Below are positions 26,253 through 35,436 of a stretch of DNA of 64,000 nt, in pieces. The stretch is from Sphingopyxis terrae subsp. terrae NBRC 15098 (GTDB taxonomy: Bacteria; Pseudomonadota; Alphaproteobacteria; Sphingomonadales; Sphingomonadaceae): the NCBI RefSeq assembly GCF_001598815.1, contig NZ_BCZQ01000014.1, forward strand, positions 1 through 64,000, in the 5' to 3' direction. The notes under the pieces were generated by a model that worked only from the letters and a program-made list of their open reading frames with translations, was not told the DNA's origin and searched no databases. The translations under genes and the position numbers were made by a program. Every line of letters starts with the position of its first letter. Positions within the stretch are counted from its first letter, which is position 1.

Positions 26253-27107
26253 ATGGCGACGATGGCCGAAGACAGCGAGGATGATGCGCCGGCGGCGGCG
26301 GCGCCCGTCCTGTCGCGCGGCATTCGACGACTGGGCACGGCGCTGCTCGATTATGCGCTGCCGCCGCGTTGTCCGGGGTGCGGCTTGGTAGTGGGCGAGG
26401 TCGGGCAATTCTGCCTCGATTGCTGGAATTCGCTGCATTTTCTGGATGGCCCGGCATGCGCCCGCTGTTCGGTTCCGCTGCCGACGGCGCTCCCCGGCGT
26501 CGCGAGCGAATGCGGCGCGTGCCTGGCCGATCCGCCCCCGTTCGACGGCGCGCCCGCAGCTTTGGCCTATGGGCCCGTCGCACGGACGGTGGCGCTACGG
26601 CTCAAATATGGGCGGCGCCTTGGCCATGCCCGGCTGATGGCGCGCCTGATGGCGCGGCCTTTCGAGGCGCTGGCGGGCGAAGCCGAACTGCTGCTCGTGC
26701 CCGTTCCGTTGCACCGCTGGCGGCTCTGGTCGCGCGGCTTCAATCAGGCGGCGCTGATCGCTGACGAGCTGGCGCGGCTGACCGGCGCGGCGCATGATCC
26801 GCATCTGCTTGTCCGGCGCAAGGCGACCGCGGCACTGCGCGGCAAGGGGCGCCGCGAGCGTGAGAAGATCGTCGCGGGGGCCTTTGCGCTGGCGCCCGAT
26901 GCCAAGACGCGCGCCGCGGGCCGGCATCTCGTCCTCATCGATGATGTGCATGCGAGCGGGGCGACGCTGCGCGCTGCGGCGCGGGTGCTGCGCCGCAGCG
27001 GTGCCGCGCGCGTGTCGGCGCTCTGCTGGGCGCGCGTCGTCCACGACGTGCCGGACAATGCCGCGCCATTTGACTTTGCGGCGCTCGATTCCGATATGCA
27101 GCGGTGA
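26253..27107 (+). CDS. comF: ComF-family phosphoribosyltransferase-like protein
   Basis: A 284-aa ComF protein. The N-terminal zinc-ribbon has CPGCGLVVGE..CLDCW and CARC..CGAC cysteine pairs (about residues 33-90). The C-terminal PRTase-like domain has PVPLHRWRLWSRGFNQA and the PRPP-loop-like LIDDVHASGATLRAAA. Such proteins support DNA uptake or GntX-like metabolism. Start at 26253 has AAGAGG 3 nt upstream; 26235 and 26262 are alternatives. It is divergent from the methyltransferase gene. Confidence 0.88.
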   Translation: MATMAEDSEDDAPAAAAPVLSRGIRRLGTALLDYALPPRCPGCGLVVGEVGQFCLDCWNSLHFLDGPACARCSVPLPTALPGVASECGACLADPPPFDGAPAALAYGPVARTVALRLKYGRRLGHARLMARLMARPFEALAGEAELLLVPVPLHRWRLWSRGFNQAALIADELARLTGAAHDPHLLVRRKATAALRGKGRREREKIVAGAFALAPDAKTRAAGRHLVLIDDVHASGATLRAAARVLRRSGAARVSALCWARVVHDVPDNAAPFDFAALDSDMQR

Positions 27108-27125
27108 AAGGATGAAATCAGTCCC

Positions 27126-27386
27126 ATGGCCAGGATCGAAGTCTATACCAAATTCCTCTGCCCCTATTGCACGCGGGCGAAGGCGCTGCTCGAGAACAAG
27201 GGCGCCGCGTTCGAGGAGATCGACGTGACGATGGACCGCGCCGGTTTCGACGCGATGGTCGCACGGGCTGGCGGTCGCCGCACGGTGCCGCAGGTGTTCA
27301 TCGATGGCCAGCATATCGGCGGCAGCGACGATCTGGCGGCGCTCGATGCACGGGGCGGGCTCGACCCGCTGCTCGGCGCGGGCTGA
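27126..27386 (+). CDS. grxC: Glutaredoxin 3
   Basis: An 86-aa class I glutaredoxin with active site CPYC at residues 14-17, the cis-proline segment RTVPQVFIDGQHIGG and the GGSDDLAALD tail motif. It reduces disulfides and glutathionylated proteins in the cytoplasm. It lies 18 nt after comF and 3 nt before the DUF1178 gene, an arrangement I recall as common in sphingomonads. Confidence 0.95.
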   Translation: MARIEVYTKFLCPYCTRAKALLENKGAAFEEIDVTMDRAGFDAMVARAGGRRTVPQVFIDGQHIGGSDDLAALDARGGLDPLLGAG

Positions 27387-27389
27387 CCC

Positions 27390-27857
27390 TTGATTGTCTT
27401 CGATCTCTGCTGCGACGCCGGGGATCACCGGTTCGAGGCCTGGTTCGCGAGCAGCGACAGCTTCGCCGACCAGCAGGCGCGCGGCCTGATCGCCTGTCCG
27501 GTGTGCGGCAACAGCCGGGTGAAGAAGGCGGTGATGGCGCCGCGCATCGGCGCCAAGTCGAACCAGCAGGCGGTCGCAGCGCCGACACCCGCACCGGCAC
27601 CCGATGCGCCGCCGTCCGCCGAAATGGTCCGCACCGTCCTGGCGGCGATTGCCGCGAAGCAGGCCGAGATGTTGCCGCAGTCGCGCTGGGTCGGACGCGA
27701 TTTTGCCGATGCTGCGCGTGCGATGCACGAAGGCCGCGCGCCCGAAGACCTGATCCACGGGCAGACCTCGCCCGAAGAGGCGCAGGCGCTGCACGACGAC
27801 GGGATCGCCGCCATGCCACTCCTCGTCCCGATCGCGCCGCCCGACGCAATCAACTGA
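27390..27857 (+). CDS. DUF1178 family protein
   Basis: A 155-aa conserved protein with an N-terminal zinc-ribbon-like region: MIVFDLCCDAGDHRFEAWF and CPVCGNSRVKKAVMAPRI. The C-terminal half has SRWVGRDFADAARAMHEGRAPEDLIHGQTSPEEAQAL, typical of DUF1178. The start is a TTG at 27390, required to include the conserved IVFDLCC opening. Function unknown; it follows grxC directly. Confidence 0.88.
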   Translation: MIVFDLCCDAGDHRFEAWFASSDSFADQQARGLIACPVCGNSRVKKAVMAPRIGAKSNQQAVAAPTPAPAPDAPPSAEMVRTVLAAIAAKQAEMLPQSRWVGRDFADAARAMHEGRAPEDLIHGQTSPEEAQALHDDGIAAMPLLVPIAPPDAIN

Positions 27858-27905
27858 CCGCGCCGATTGACGCTGCGCGCCTTGCCCCGCTAAACGAGCG
27901 CCGAC

Positions 27906-27982
27906 GCGCCCGTAGCTCAGCAGGATAGAGCATCAGATTCCTAATCTGGGGGCCACAGGTTCGAATCCTGTCGGGCGCACCA
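27906..27982 (+). tRNA. tRNA-Arg (anticodon CCT)
   Basis: A full cloverleaf with encoded CCA. The acceptor stem GCGCCCG (27906-27912) pairs with CGGGCGC (27972-27978), followed by discriminator A and CCA. The D-loop AGCTCAG, the anticodon loop TTCCTAA (anticodon CCT, reading AGG) and the T-loop GGTTCGAATCC are normal. It lies 48 nt after the DUF1178 gene. Confidence 0.96.
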
Positions 27983-28045
27983 TACCTATCCAAACATTGA
28001 TATTGTTTGATAAAACTAATCTTCCGCTGCCGGAATCCGTATGTT

Positions 28046-29401
28046 CTAGAGCACAATTCTGCCTACCACGATGGCGAGGCCGGCCGTGGCTGAAGCGACG
28101 AGCAAGCGCTGTAGCAGCCGTTTCGGGCGCGGTTCGGGACGAATGGCCACCGCGAGCATCGGGATGCCGATGGTGAGCACCCAGAAGACCGCGATCAGCG
28201 GGGCCTCGTTGCCGATCAGGAGGCGCGTAAGGAAGGTCAGCGCCAGGGCGATTGGCACGCCCCAGATCACGCCATCCCAGCCCGCGCGTAGCCGCGGTTC
28301 GCGGAGCCCGCGCCGTTGGCGTTTGCTGAGCCAGATCGAGGTTCCTGTGGCGACGACGACGGTCAGCGCAAGGCCGAAGACGACATAAGCGAGCTTGACC
28401 GGCAGGCCGCCGTAATTGCCGAAATGAAGATTATAGGTCGACGCCGCGAGTTGCTGCCCCAGATGTCCGTCGGACAGGCCGACCTTGCCATGATAGGTGC
28501 CGTCCGGGCCGAACTGATAGGTTTCGCCATAGATCAGGCGCCGCGGGTGCTCGGCGATGAGTTGGACGTGCTGGCCGCGCGTGCCGGGGTCGTGAAGGAT
28601 CACATAGGTCGGGCGCAGATCGGGGTGGTTCTTTGCCATCCATACAAGCGGCGCGGCGACATTAGCGAGCGGCGCGGGGGTTGCGTCTGGCGTAGCCTCT
28701 TCGCCGAAGATCGGCGCGTAGGCGGCTTCGACGTCATTCTTGTAGAAAGCGGCGGCGAGGCCATAGGCACCGACAACGCCGAGGCCGATCATCGATCCGG
28801 TGAGCGCGATCGCGAGCGAAAAAGGTAGCGTCCAGACGCTGAGCCGGTTGTGCCAATCCGCAAGCCCGACGCCGTGATTATCACGCGCGCGGAGGCGAAA
28901 GGCATCGCGAAAGATGCGCGGGTGCGCGACGATGCCCGACAGCGACAGCGCGAGGATCATCACGCCGAAGATGCCGACGATCGTCATGCCGACAAACCCT
29001 GGGATGTTGAGCGCATAATGCGCGCCCAGCAGAAATTCTGACCAGGCGTTCTCCTCGGGCATGGCGATGGTGCCGTCGGCGTCGATATGGAAGGCCTGAT
29101 GGTCGGTCGTGATCGTCGTGCGCGGGAGGCCGTCGACCGGCATATGGACATAGAGGTGGGTAGTGGCGGGCCTGCCTTTTTCGGCCCTGAGCACTGCGGC
29201 GACGCCGCGCTGCACCGCATCGGGCACGATGGCGGCCATTTCGGGGGCGCCCGGCTGTTCGATGCGCTGCCATTCCTGATAGAAAACGATGACGGTGCCG
29301 GTAAGGCAAATGATGTAGAGCAGGGCCGAGGCGAGCAGCCCGATCGCGGCGTGTCCCGACAGCGCGCGCTGGACGGCGTCCTTGGAAATGGTGAGCGTCA
29401 T
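28046..29401 (-). CDS. PepSY-associated membrane protein (siderophore/iron uptake-linked reductase type)
   Basis: A 451-aa inner-membrane protein of the PepSY_TM family with about four to five membrane segments. It starts with a segment LLASALLYIICLTGTVIVFYQEW, then has a large periplasmic region with PepSY-like motifs, a LADWHNRLSVWTLPFSLAIALTGS segment and C-terminal membrane segments. Relatives are encoded next to TonB-dependent siderophore receptors and are thought to reduce imported ferric siderophores. The ATG at 29401 is chosen; the frame continues upstream only inside the neighbouring gene. It overlaps the preceding gene by 4 nt. Confidence 0.85.
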   Translation of the reverse strand: MTLTISKDAVQRALSGHAAIGLLASALLYIICLTGTVIVFYQEWQRIEQPGAPEMAAIVPDAVQRGVAAVLRAEKGRPATTHLYVHMPVDGLPRTTITTDHQAFHIDADGTIAMPEENAWSEFLLGAHYALNIPGFVGMTIVGIFGVMILALSLSGIVAHPRIFRDAFRLRARDNHGVGLADWHNRLSVWTLPFSLAIALTGSMIGLGVVGAYGLAAAFYKNDVEAAYAPIFGEEATPDATPAPLANVAAPLVWMAKNHPDLRPTYVILHDPGTRGQHVQLIAEHPRRLIYGETYQFGPDGTYHGKVGLSDGHLGQQLAASTYNLHFGNYGGLPVKLAYVVFGLALTVVVATGTSIWLSKRQRRGLREPRLRAGWDGVIWGVPIALALTFLTRLLIGNEAPLIAVFWVLTIGIPMLAVAIRPEPRPKRLLQRLLVASATAGLAIVVGRIVL

Positions 29402-29979
29402 ACGGCGCCTCCGATGAAGACCAGGCCGAGCCCGGCGACTGCGGGTACCGCGAGACAGACCCATTGGGTGCGGCGGCGCGGTAGCATGAGCAGCCAGAAA
29501 GCGAGGATGCCCCAGAGCAGTGGCAGCAGCAGCAGTGCCATCGCGTTGCCGTCGGCGTCGCTCCATCCGGCCATGCCCGCGGCCGCACGCGCGCCGAGCG
29601 AGGCGAGCAGCGCTGCGGCGCAGGCGAGCGGAACGGTGAGGAGGAAGGTGAGCAGGCGGCGGCCCAGTGCAAGCGGCTCGCCCGGTTGGGGGAGCATATG
29701 CGCTTTGCGGTCCGACGCGCGCGCCTTGCTGGCGGGAGCGGTCCAGCCAGCGTGGGCGAGGAGCATCGCAGCGCTCGCCATGCCGAACAGCGACGCCACC
29801 GCGAGGCCCCACGCGCCGTCGCCCGCAAGCGCGAGCGCGGCGCCCGCCAGCATCAGCGTCCAACCGATGCCGTTCTGCATCGCCGAGCGGCGCGGCAGGC
29901 CCCATGCGCGGCGCAGTTGCAGCACCGCGGCGACCATTCCCGCCGCGCCGATCCACACAAGGGACGCTGTCTCGCTCAC
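29398..29979 (-). CDS. Small hydrophobic membrane protein of the iron-uptake operon
   Basis: A 193-aa protein with about five or six hydrophobic segments (for example VWIGAAGMVAAVLQL at the N-terminus and LLLPLLWGILAFWLLMLP near residue 150). It is encoded between the TonB-dependent receptor and the PepSY gene, overlapping each by 4 nt, so it is very likely part of a three-gene transcript. GTG start. I recognise no characterised family; similar small membrane proteins occur in sphingomonad receptor/PepSY operons. Confidence 0.72.
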   Translation of the reverse strand: MSETASLVWIGAAGMVAAVLQLRRAWGLPRRSAMQNGIGWTLMLAGAALALAGDGAWGLAVASLFGMASAAMLLAHAGWTAPASKARASDRKAHMLPQPGEPLALGRRLLTFLLTVPLACAAALLASLGARAAAGMAGWSDADGNAMALLLLPLLWGILAFWLLMLPRRRTQWVCLAVPAVAGLGLVFIGGAV

Positions 29980-32045
29980 CGGAAGCGGTAGCCGACGGTC
30001 GCCATCACGTTGCGCGGCGCGCCAACGAAACAGTCGCCGCGCGCGAGACAGGAGGCGAAGAATTTGTTGTTGAGCAAATTCGTCGCGTTCACCGCGAAGC
30101 GCCAGTTGTTCCAGCTAACCTCGGCAAGCGCATCGACGGTCGTGTTGCTGGGCGTGACGAGCGACCAGGCCGGCCCCGTCGAGCGGCGCTTGCCGGTGTA
30201 GACGACCCCGGCGCCGAGCCGGAGTTGCGCCTCGTCGGGTAGCCCGAAGGTCTTGGTCGACCAGATCGAGGCGATGTGGCGCGGCAGATAGTCGAGGTCG
30301 GTGTTCACCTCCGACTTCAGCTTGTTATAGCCATAGTTGACGAGAAGGTCGAAATTGCCGGGCAGGCTGTGGCTGGCCTCGAATTCGATGCCCTTGGTCG
30401 TGAGTTCGCCTGACTGGGCGGTGCCGCCGCCCGCCAGATAGAGCACGCGGTTGCGTTCCTTGCTGCGAAAGCCGGTGATCGTGACAAGCGTGCCGGGACG
30501 CGGGTTCCATTTGATCCCCGCCTCCCATTGCTCGCCGGTCTGCGGCCGGAACGGATCGCCGACGCTGCCGTCGGCATTTTCGTTGCGCCCGGCGATCGGC
30601 AGGAAACTTTCGGTATAGCTCAGGAAGGGAGAGAAGCCCGCACCGATGTCGCCGATAACCCCGGCGCGGAAGGTCGTCGCATTGTCCTTGTTCCCCGCCG
30701 ATGACGTCACGCGATCACGCCGTGCGCCGAGGACAACCGACACACGATCGAAGAAGCGGATCTGGTCCTGGACATAGACGCCGAGTTGCTTCTGCGAGTC
30801 ATAGGCGAAGGGGCCGGTCGGGTCGTAGGTCAGCAGTGCGTCATAATCGATGTCGTAGAGGTCGATCGTTTCGAACCCGAACACGCCGCGCTTGCCGACC
30901 TTGTTCCAGCTGTAATCGACGCCGACGAGCAGCTTGTGTTCGATGTTGGCGCCCGTGTTGAAGTTGAGCTGGAGATTATTGTCGGTCGAAAAGACCTTCA
31001 TTCGCGCGTCGCTCGCATCGGCGTAGAGGCCGATCGTGCGGCGGTCGGTGCCATAAACCGAAAAGGGATCGGTCGGGTTCGAATAGCTGTCGGCATAATG
31101 GGTGAAATATTCAAGATCGCTGTCGATATAGCGCGCCTTGACGCTGAGCCGCACTGCGTCCGAAAAATCGTGGGTGACGCTGGCCATGCCCTGCAGTGAG
31201 CGGCCGGCATAGCGGTCCCAGCCGGGCTTGCCGACGAAGGTGTAGCGGTCGAGCGGCCCCGGCGCGCCCGGGTTGGGGCGGAAGGTACCGATGATGGGGA
31301 GGAACTGCGACGTCGAGCCGGTGTCGTCCTCCTGATAGAGGCCGGTGAGGGTGATGTCGGTGGCCGGGGTCGGCTGCCAGCGGAGCGATGGCGCGAACAT
31401 TACCCGGTCGTCGGGAACATGGTCGACATAGGTTCCCGCATCGCGCGCGCGGCCGACGGCGCGGAGCGCGAAGCTGTCGGACAACGCGAGGTTGACGTCG
31501 GCGAGCGCTTCCTTGCGGCCGTAGCTGCCATAGACGAGATTGATCTCGCCCTGCGTTTCGAAACCCGGTGCTTTGGAAACGAGGTTGACGAGGCCGCCGA
31601 TCGACCCCTGGCCGAACAGCACCGAGGCGGGACCGCGGACGATTTCGACGCGCTCGAAATTATAGGGGTCCGACGTGATGCTGGCGTAATAGGAAAATAT
31701 GTCGCGCATCCCGTCGCGGAATTGCAGCGCGTCGATTCCGCGGACGTTGAAGCCGTCGACGCGCGTATCGCGGCCATAGGGATTGGCGAGCACGCCTGCG
31801 GCATATTTCACCGTATCGCTGATATTGATCGCGCCCTGCGCCTCATATTGATCGGCGGTGATGACCTTCACCGGCTGGGGCAGTTCGACCAGCGCGGTTT
31901 CGGTCTTGGTCCCCGCGTAGCCGGTGACGACGATCTGGTTCTGGTCGTCGATTTCGGCCGACGCAGCCTCGGCGGCAAAGGCGGTGCCGCTGGCCAAGGC
32001 GGTGCAGGCGAGCATGGCGATACGCGCAGATTTCACTTCATTCAT
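29976..32045 (-). CDS. TonB-dependent siderophore receptor
   Basis: A 689-aa outer-membrane receptor. A signal peptide ends near ASGTAFAAEA. A TonB box-like QIVVTGYAG segment follows, then a plug domain with GINISDTVKYAAGV-like motif and VEIVRGPASVLFGQGSIGGLVNLVSK, then the beta-barrel ending in VGYRFR. Siderophore-receptor signature: RVDGFNVRGIDALQFRDGMRD. It is first in an operon with a small membrane protein and a PepSY reductase-like protein. The start at 32045 lies 5 nt from an inverted repeat, suggesting iron-dependent control. Confidence 0.9.
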   Translation of the reverse strand: MNEVKSARIAMLACTALASGTAFAAEAASAEIDDQNQIVVTGYAGTKTETALVELPQPVKVITADQYEAQGAINISDTVKYAAGVLANPYGRDTRVDGFNVRGIDALQFRDGMRDIFSYYASITSDPYNFERVEIVRGPASVLFGQGSIGGLVNLVSKAPGFETQGEINLVYGSYGRKEALADVNLALSDSFALRAVGRARDAGTYVDHVPDDRVMFAPSLRWQPTPATDITLTGLYQEDDTGSTSQFLPIIGTFRPNPGAPGPLDRYTFVGKPGWDRYAGRSLQGMASVTHDFSDAVRLSVKARYIDSDLEYFTHYADSYSNPTDPFSVYGTDRRTIGLYADASDARMKVFSTDNNLQLNFNTGANIEHKLLVGVDYSWNKVGKRGVFGFETIDLYDIDYDALLTYDPTGPFAYDSQKQLGVYVQDQIRFFDRVSVVLGARRDRVTSSAGNKDNATTFRAGVIGDIGAGFSPFLSYTESFLPIAGRNENADGSVGDPFRPQTGEQWEAGIKWNPRPGTLVTITGFRSKERNRVLYLAGGGTAQSGELTTKGIEFEASHSLPGNFDLLVNYGYNKLKSEVNTDLDYLPRHIASIWSTKTFGLPDEAQLRLGAGVVYTGKRRSTGPAWSLVTPSNTTVDALAEVSWNNWRFAVNATNLLNNKFFASCLARGDCFVGAPRNVMATVGYRFR

Positions 32046-32049
32046 CCCC

Positions 32050-32100
32050 TGATAATGCAACAAGTGTCGTGTCTACTAATGCGACTCAGTTGCATTATCA
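32050..32100. promoter_or_regulatory. 12-bp perfect inverted repeat upstream of the siderophore receptor gene
   Basis: TGATAATGCAAC (32050-32061) and GTTGCATTATCA (32089-32100) are perfect complements with a 27-nt spacer. The half-sites GATAATG/CATTATC resemble Fur-box halves. The inner arm lies only 5 nt from the start codon, so the repeat could be a paired Fur operator or an mRNA stem covering the ribosome-binding site. Confidence 0.5.
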
Positions 32101-32224
32101 ATGATTCAATTTTCGTGCGTTCGCCAGTTGTTCATCCTCCGGCGCCTTGGCCGAGAGTCGTGAGGGCGTCGTGAAGGTCGGTTATGTCAGGGTTAGTTGC
32201 GCGCGAATCTCTCGACCGAGCCCT

Positions 32225-33392
32225 TCAAGCATCGCAGAGCTTCCGTTCCTGGTGTTGCAACGATCGGGATGTCCAGACCGCTGCCATGACGGCCGCCAAG
32301 CCCACGATCGCGGCGATCGCCCCCGCTACCGCGACGGCGCGATAGCCAAATCCTGCGGCGATCACCCCGCCACCGATCGCGGCGCCAATCGCGTTCCCCA
32401 AGTTGAACGCGCCGATATTGACGGCCGAAGCCAGGTTGGGTGCGTCGCTCGCAGCGGTCATCACGCGGACCTGAAGCGCCGGGACCAGCGCGAAGCTGGC
32501 GACGCCCCACAGAAAAATCAGGATCGCGGTGGGCGCGGCGAACGGCATCAGGGCGGCGAACGCAGCCAGCACCAGCGCCAATCCGGCGAGCGTCACCATC
32601 AAGGTGCGGTCGACCGAACGGTCGCAGCCAGTTGCCCACCGTCAACCCCACACCATAGGTAACGAGCATCGCCGTTACAAAGCCAAGCGAGGCATGCGTT
32701 TCTGCGCGCAGGATCGGAGCGATATAGGTAAACACGGTGAACATTGCGCTCGATCCGATCACGGTGAGCGCCAGAGCGCCAAGCACCGAACCGCGTTTGA
32801 GCACGCGCATTTCGGCGATGGCATTGCCGCCCTTGGGGGCGGGCATCGCCGGAAGTGTCAGCCGCAGCGCGGCCATCGTCGCAACGCCCAGTCCGGAGAT
32901 ACCCCAGAAGGACATACGCCACCCCAGATGCTCGCCCGCCCAGGTCGCGAGCGGCACGCCGACCACGTTGGCAATGGTCAGCCCCATGAACATCGCGGCG
33001 ACCGCACCCGCCTTGCGCTCCGGCGGGACCAGACTGGCGGCCACGATCGACCCTACGCCGAAAAACGCGCCATGGTTGAGCGACGTGATGAGCCGGGCGG
33101 CCAGCAGCATCCCGTATCCGGTCGAGATCGCAGCGAGCAGGTTGCCAAGTGTGAAGACGCCGGCGAGCGCGATGAGCAGCGTTCGGCGGGGTACGCGACC
33201 GGTGGTCAAAGTCATCAACGGCGCGCCGAGCATCACGCCGAGCGCGTAGGCGCTGATGAGGAGGCCAGCGGTCGGAATCGACACGCCAAGATCGCCGGCG
33301 ATGACCGGTAGCAGTCCCATCGGCGCGAATTCGGTAACGCCGATGCCGAACGCGCCGATCGACAGGGCAATCAGGCCGGGATTCGCTTTCAT
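32225..33392 (-). pseudogene. MFS transporter (AraJ/YdhP-like) with frameshift
   Basis: An arabinose-efflux/AraJ-type major facilitator with about 12 membrane segments. Residues 1-250 read in one frame from MKANPGLIALSIGAFGIGVTEF to LVTYGVGLTVGNWL. The rest continues in another frame from DRSVDRTLMVTLAGLAL to the stop at 32225. The switch lies near 32621-32626, where intact relatives have a longer link between the halves, so a small deletion of about 11-14 bp or a sequencing error is likely. Downstream of the aldo/keto reductase by 15 nt. Confidence 0.8.
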
Positions 33393-33407
33393 GCTAGGTA
33401 CTCCAGC

Positions 33408-34442
33408 TCAAACTATAGCGGGATTGAGCAGGGCGAAGCCGTCCTGCTGGCGATAGGGGGTGTGCGGATAAGGCGGCATCACTGCGCTGGCCGCGTCGAG
33501 CGCGGCAACCTGTTCGGGGGTCAGGGCCCAGCCGACGGCGCCCAGATTGTTGCGCAACTGCGCCTCGTTACGCGCGCCGATGATGACGGAGGAAACGGTC
33601 GGTCGCCCCAGCAGCCAATTGATTGCGATCTGCGGCACCGACCGGCCGGTTTCTGCGGCGACCGCCTCCAGCGCGTCGATGACGCGGTAGAGATGATCTT
33701 CTGCGACAGGCGGCGCGAATTGCTCGGTCTCGTGCAGGCGACTGCCCGGCGGGACCGGCCGCCCTCGTCCGATCTTGCCTGTCAGTCGCCCCCAGCCGAG
33801 CGGGCTCCATACCAGCGCCCCGATGCCTTGATCGGCCGCAAGCGGCATCAGATCCCACTCATAGGCACGCCCGATAAGCGAATAATAAACCTGATGCGCG
33901 ACCAGGCGCGGCCAGCCATGGCGGTCTGCCGATGCCTGCGCCTTCATCACCTGCCAGCCGGGATAGTTGGATACGCCTGCATAGCGTAGCTTGCCCGCCG
34001 CGATCAGCATATCGAGCGTGCCCATCACCTCTTCCACCGGCGTGTGCGCGTCGAAGGCATGGAGTTGCAAGAGGTCGATATGATCTGTGCCCAGGCGGCG
34101 CAATGCGTCCTCCACCGCCCGGATCAGCCGTGCACGCGAAGCGCCCCAGTCCTGCGGGCCATCGCCCATGGGCAGGCCGGTCTTGGTCGAGATCAGCACC
34201 GTGTCGCGCCGGCCCTTGATCGCTGCACCCAGCACCTCCTCCGACGCGCCATTCGAATAGACGTCGGCGGTATCGAACAGGGTCACGCCCGCATCGAGAC
34301 AGATATCGACCAGCCGCCGTGCCTCGGCCGCGTCGCTCTGTCCCCAAGCGCTGAACAACGGTCCCTTGCCCCCGAACGTCCCCGCGCCGAAACTCAGGGC
34401 AGGGACGCGCAAACCCGAATGCCCAAGTTGCCGATAATCCAT
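33408..34442 (-). CDS. Aldo/keto reductase
   Basis: A 344-aa NADPH-dependent aldo/keto reductase of the YajO/Tas-like group. The catalytic tetrad is visible as D/Y in VTLFDTADVYSNGASEEVLG (about residue 55) and Lys in STKTG, with His in DHIDLLQLHAFD. The C-terminal cofactor region has PIAINWLL-like QIAINWLLGRPTVSSVIIGARNEAQL. The ATG at 34442 starts MDYRQLGHSGLRVP, as in the family. It is divergent from a LysR gene and upstream of the broken MFS gene. Confidence 0.9.
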   Translation of the reverse strand: MDYRQLGHSGLRVPALSFGAGTFGGKGPLFSAWGQSDAAEARRLVDICLDAGVTLFDTADVYSNGASEEVLGAAIKGRRDTVLISTKTGLPMGDGPQDWGASRARLIRAVEDALRRLGTDHIDLLQLHAFDAHTPVEEVMGTLDMLIAAGKLRYAGVSNYPGWQVMKAQASADRHGWPRLVAHQVYYSLIGRAYEWDLMPLAADQGIGALVWSPLGWGRLTGKIGRGRPVPPGSRLHETEQFAPPVAEDHLYRVIDALEAVAAETGRSVPQIAINWLLGRPTVSSVIIGARNEAQLRNNLGAVGWALTPEQVAALDAASAVMPPYPHTPYRQQDGFALLNPAIV

Positions 34443-34530
34443 GGTTGATCCTTTCGATTGCGATTCGTACGCATAGATGGACCGCGACGAGCGACCGATG
34501 TAGTGGATGCTCGAGCCAAGGATCTTTGCG

Positions 34531-35436
34531 ATGAATGCAAAAGTAATGGAGGGTGGCGATCGCGCGCGCGCCATGGAAATATTCGTCGCGGCCATTGATC
34601 GGGGCAGCTTTTCCGCCGCCGGCCGCACGGTTGGATTGACGCCTTCAGCGGTAAGCCGGGCGGTCGACAGGATTGAGGCGCGACTGGGAGTCCGGCTGTT
34701 GCTTCGCTCGACGCGGGCGCTCACTCCGACGGCGGAGGGCCTCGCCTATCTCCAGGCTGCACGGCGCATCCTTGCCGATCTCGACGATAGCGAGCAGCAG
34801 ATCGCCGACCGGGGCATGCCGCGCGGGCGTCTCCGGATCAGCGCGGCGCTGTCTCACGGGCGGTTATGCGTGGTGCCGTTGCTCGGTCGTTTTGCGCAGG
34901 CCTATCCGCATATTCTGATCGACATCGCGCTGACCGATGCGCTGGTCGATGTGGCGGCGGGGCAGGCCGATGTCGCGATCCGCTTCGGTCCGCTTGCCGA
35001 CAGCGGCCTGACAGCGCGCAAACTGGGCGAAACCCGCCGCGTCATCGTCGCCTCGCCGGACTATCTTATGCGCGCTGGGACACCGCGCGTCCCGGAGGAT
35101 TTGCACCATCACAATTGCCTGAACTTCAATTTCCGCCGGAGCGAGCCGATCTGGCCCTTCATGCGCGACGGCAAGGAGTTCTGTCTGGCGATGAAGGGAA
35201 GCATCGAGGCGAACAATGGCGAAACGCTGGGCCAGTTCGCCGCGCAGGGCGTCGGCATAGCGCGTGTCGGCGCGTTCAGCGTCGCCAACGAAATCGCCAG
35301 CGGCGCGCTCGTGCCGCTGCTGGAGGACTATAATCCCGGCGACGTTGAACAGATCAATGCGGTGTTCGTCGGCGGCGCCAACCTGCCGGCGCGAGTGCGC
35401 GTGTTTATCGACTTTCTGATCGAGAACATGCGTTAA
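34531..35436 (+). CDS. LysR-family transcriptional regulator
   Basis: A 301-aa LysR regulator. The N-terminal winged helix has AMEIFVAAIDRGSFSAAGRTVGLTPSAVSRAVDRIEARLGVRLLLRSTRALTPTAEG. The effector-binding domain follows from about residue 95. Start at 34531 has AAGGA 8 nt upstream; an ATG at 34507 would add eight residues without support. Divergent from the aldo/keto reductase and MFS genes, it probably controls them in response to a small toxic or aromatic compound. Confidence 0.9.
   Translation: MNAKVMEGGDRARAMEIFVAAIDRGSFSAAGRTVGLTPSAVSRAVDRIEARLGVRLLLRSTRALTPTAEGLAYLQAARRILADLDDSEQQIADRGMPRGRLRISAALSHGRLCVVPLLGRFAQAYPHILIDIALTDALVDVAAGQADVAIRFGPLADSGLTARKLGETRRVIVASPDYLMRAGTPRVPEDLHHHNCLNFNFRRSEPIWPFMRDGKEFCLAMKGSIEANNGETLGQFAAQGVGIARVGAFSVANEIASGALVPLLEDYNPGDVEQINAVFVGGANLPARVRVFIDFLIENMR

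Noticed and set aside
27906-35436. Integrative element bounded by tRNA-Arg
   Set aside because: No integrase, transposase, excisionase or second att-like copy was seen.
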